Positions 5,450-7,008 of a stretch of 7,008 nt of DNA are shown here, piece after piece. A program made the position numbers and the translations under genes. Under the pieces are notes generated by a model, which saw only the letters and a list, made by a program, of their open reading frames with translations, made no database searches and was not told the origin of the DNA. Positions within the stretch are counted from its first letter, which is position 1. Each line of letters begins with the position of its first letter. The DNA is from an uncultured Atopobiaceae bacterium. GTDB lineage: Bacteria > Actinomycetota > Coriobacteriia > Coriobacteriales > Atopobiaceae. The DNA lies in assembly GCA_947303905.1 (NCBI GenBank), contig CAMYZR010000068.1, forward strand, positions 1 through 7,008. The letters run 5' to 3'.

Positions 5450-5906
5450 TCTTGTTCAGCTCGATGATGCGAACCTCGCTCACGTGACCGTTCTCCGCGA
5501 CGATCCGACCGATGGTGGGGCCCTTGGCCGTGCGCGGGAAGGTGGGGCTGCCTGGGTTCATCATCAGCACGCGCGTCCTGGGATCACGCTTGATAAAGGG
5601 GCGATGCGTGTGTCCGCAGATGGCGATGTCGCAGGTCATGAGGTCGAGCCGCTCCTCGTAATGGCAGAGCTGCCAGCGCAGCCCCGCCGAGAAGAACGTG
5701 GTCACGCGCTTGACCGAGGGGCCGTACTCCATGCCCCAGTCGTTGTTGCCCAGGCACGCGCGGACTGGCGCGATCCGCTCCAGGGTCCGATAGTCGGAGT
5801 CGGAGCAGATGTCGCCGGCATGTACGATGTAGTCCGCGCCACGCACGGCCTCAAGCAACTCGTCGGAGAGGTAGCCGTGCGTGTCGGAGATGATGTCAAA
5901 CCGCAT
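5442..5906 (-). CDS. YfcE/MJ0936-type metallophosphoesterase
   Basis: The 154-residue protein is a small calcineurin-like phosphoesterase of the YfcE/MJ0936 group, cytoplasmic enzymes that use two metal ions (often Mn2+) to cleave phosphodiesters. Every metal motif is present: D8-x-H10 (ISDTHG), G31-D32 (HAGDI), G53-N54-N55-D56 (LGNND), His 82 (LCHYEERL), and G98-H99-T100-H101 (CGHTH). NPGS (117-120) is the usual family segment before the last strands. The usual GNCD is GNND here, and the conserved Asn and Asp remain. Length is normal. The start at ATG 5906 lies 13 nt after the response-regulator stop, with only a weak AGG before it, so it is probably translated from the same mRNA as the two-component genes. 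The natural substrate is not indicated. Confidence 0.92.
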   Translation of the reverse strand: MRFDIISDTHGYLSDELLEAVRGADYIVHAGDICSDSDYRTLERIAPVRACLGNNDWGMEYGPSVKRVTTFFSAGLRWQLCHYEERLDLMTCDIAICGHTHRPFIKRDPRTRVLMMNPGSPTFPRTAKGPTIGRIVAENGHVSEVRIIELNKRR

Positions 5907-5919
5907 GCTTGGTGCCTAG

Positions 5920-6657
5920 CTACAGCCCGAGGGCACGCTTGAGGGCAACCACGCGACGGCGCGATACCGGAATCTTCTTCTCGTCGATGCCCTTAAGGCC
6001 CAGCTGCAGGATGCCGCTGGAGATGGTGTCCACCGACTCGACGTTGTCCAGGTTGACGATATAGCCGCGATGCACGCGGAAGAAGTTGTGCGGGGCAAGC
6101 TTCTGCTCGAGCTTGGCCAGGCTGATCGTCGAGAGGTAGCGGTCGCCCTCAGTGTAGATGCAGGAGTAGTCGTCCTTGGCCTCGATGTAGCGGATCTGGT
6201 CGATGGGGACGAGCACCTTGCGGCCACCCTTCTCCACCGGGATGCGCTCCACGCCGGAATGCGAGGAGGGCGCGGGCTTGACGCGGGCCTCAACCTTGTC
6301 CAGCGCGCGGGCGAGTCGGCTCGTCTCCACGGGCTTGAGCAGGTAGTCGACCGCATCGACGCTAAAGGCCTCGACGGCGTACTCGCTGTAGGCGGTCACG
6401 AACACCACCGCAGGGGGGTTCTTGAGCTTGTGCAGGGCCTCCGCCAGCTGCATGCCGCTCGTCTTGGGCATGGAGATGTCCATGAAGAGCACGTCGGTGC
6501 GCTCGTCGGTGCCCTCCTTGCTGCGCACGAGCTTCTCCACGGCTTCACGGGCGTTGGCAGCCTCGGAGATGTAGTTGATACGGCCGGTCTCCTCCAGCAG
6601 GAACCTCAACTCAGAACGGGCAGGTGCCTCGTCGTCGACAATCAGCGCGTTGAGCAT
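5920..6657 (-). CDS. LytTR-family response regulator
   Basis: The 245-residue protein has an N-terminal receiver domain (1-125) with the acidic pair D8-D9, phosphorylated Asp 60 (LFMDISMP), switch Thr 88 (FVTAYSEYA) and Lys 108 (YLLKP). A LytTR DNA-binding domain follows at about 138-240 (DQIRYIEAKDDYSCIY, FFRVHRGYIVNL, IPVSRRR). The domains are joined by a short linker with no extra insert. LytTR regulators bind as dimers to direct repeats upstream of target genes; targets are often cell-wall, competence or bacteriocin genes. The start is ATG 6657; the ribosome binding site is weak (GGTG five bases away). It lies 73 nt after the kinase stop, a wider gap than usual for such pairs. The kinase upstream is its cognate sensor by order and family. 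Confidence 0.95.
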   Translation of the reverse strand: MLNALIVDDEAPARSELRFLLEETGRINYISEAANAREAVEKLVRSKEGTDERTDVLFMDISMPKTSGMQLAEALHKLKNPPAVVFVTAYSEYAVEAFSVDAVDYLLKPVETSRLARALDKVEARVKPAPSSHSGVERIPVEKGGRKVLVPIDQIRYIEAKDDYSCIYTEGDRYLSTISLAKLEQKLAPHNFFRVHRGYIVNLDNVESVDTISSGILQLGLKGIDEKKIPVSRRRVVALKRALGL

Positions 6658-6730
6658 CTTTCACCACTTTCTAAAACCCGTGTACCGGCGGCTACCAGTA
6701 ACCCCAATTATCTATAGCAACTTCTCTATC
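6658..6730 (-). promoter_or_regulatory. 73-bp AT-richer gap between kinase and regulator
   Basis: On the minus strand the gap contains TATAGATAAT about 50 bp before the regulator ATG, which could be a -10 element, but no -35 of any quality sits 16-18 bases before it. It may hold an internal promoter or an mRNA processing site. No hairpin with a T-run is seen, so read-through from the kinase is expected. Confidence 0.25.
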
Positions 6731-7008
6731 TTACTCTTGCTCGTCCCACTCGTCAGGTGGGGAGGGCTCCCTCACGGGCGCCACACCAACAAGTCTTAGC
6801 GTAACCGATGTGCCCGACCCAACCTTTGACATGACCTCGATGCCCGAGCCCCTTCCATAGAAAAGCTCGATGCGGTCGGCCACGTTGCGCAGCGCGATGC
6901 CCGCGCCCTTGCTGCCGCCCTGCGGCTGCGCCGTCGCGTCCGCGCTGAGCAGGCGCTCGGCGACGCTCTCGTCCATTCCGACGCCGTCGTCGGCCACCGC
7001 GATCAGCA
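6731..7008 (-). CDS. LytS-type sensor histidine kinase, C-terminal part (cut by the window edge)
   Basis: About 92 residues of a GHKL ATPase domain are visible, from LIAVADDGVGMDE (N/G1-type box, ADDGVGM) through GSKGAGIALRNVADRIELFYG (the G2-type segment, matching the G-G-GL-N---RL---YG pattern of LytS/YehU-type kinases) to SKVGSGTSVTLRLVGV. The LytTR regulator directly downstream and this G2 pattern both point to the LytS class, which in most cases has a membrane-embedded sensor half; that part lies outside the window. The end is TAA at 6731-6733, after a short acidic tail (PSPPDEWDEQE). The frame is open to the right edge. Confidence 0.93.
   Translation of the reverse strand, partial: LIAVADDGVGMDESVAERLLSADATAQPQGGSKGAGIALRNVADRIELFYGRGSGIEVMSKVGSGTSVTLRLVGVAPVREPSPPDEWDEQE

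Noticed and set aside
1..7008. tRNA, rRNA, insertion sequence or phage genes
   Set aside because: No tRNA-like or rRNA segment, transposase motif, terminal inverted repeat or phage gene was seen in any gap or frame.

Overview
The window is GC-rich with strongly GC-biased third codon positions. Its gene content is that of a Gram-positive, high-GC bacterium, and the protein style (acidic linkers on surface proteins, a LytS/LytTR system, MacB-type exporters with HlyD-like adaptors) suggests a member of the Coriobacteriia such as an Olsenella/Atopobium relative. That placement is inference from style and has not been searched.

Layout from left to right. Positions 1-162 hold what looks like the end of one + strand gene (stop at 61-63), a strong Shine-Dalgarno, and the start of a small + strand membrane protein (ATG 103). 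This start runs directly into the C-terminal repeat region of a minus-strand gene. Positions 1-3454 on the minus strand form an operon in the order HlyD-type adaptor 1 (3454-2039), MacB-type ATPase (2036-1227) and a second adaptor-like protein (1230 towards the left edge). Spacing is 2 nt for the first pair, and the second pair overlaps by four bases (ATGA). The second adaptor carries an inserted domain, a Cna-B-like domain and an Asp/Gly/Ala/Ser repeat linker. It has no stop codon in the window and appears broken at the left-hand junction. No permease is visible.

Positions 3580-4652 on the minus strand hold thioredoxin (start at 4652) followed 2 nt later by a PAP2-family membrane phosphatase. 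A perfect 12-bp hairpin lies at the start of the phosphatase reading frame. A divergent intergenic region (4653-4859) separates them from a + strand gene (4860-5414) that looks like a degenerate uracil-DNA glycosylase-superfamily protein. A hairpin ends that gene where it converges on the next minus-strand block.

Positions 5442-7008 on the minus strand read, in transcription order, the C-terminal part of a LytS-type sensor kinase (cut by the right edge), its LytTR response regulator, and a YfcE/MJ0936-type metallophosphoesterase. Kinase and regulator make a classic two-component pair; the phosphoesterase follows by 13 nt and is probably co-transcribed. The most notable parts are the domain-decorated second adaptor, the duplicated-adaptor exporter arrangement, the anomalous left-hand junction, the hairpin at the phosphatase start, and the ligand-less UDG-like protein.
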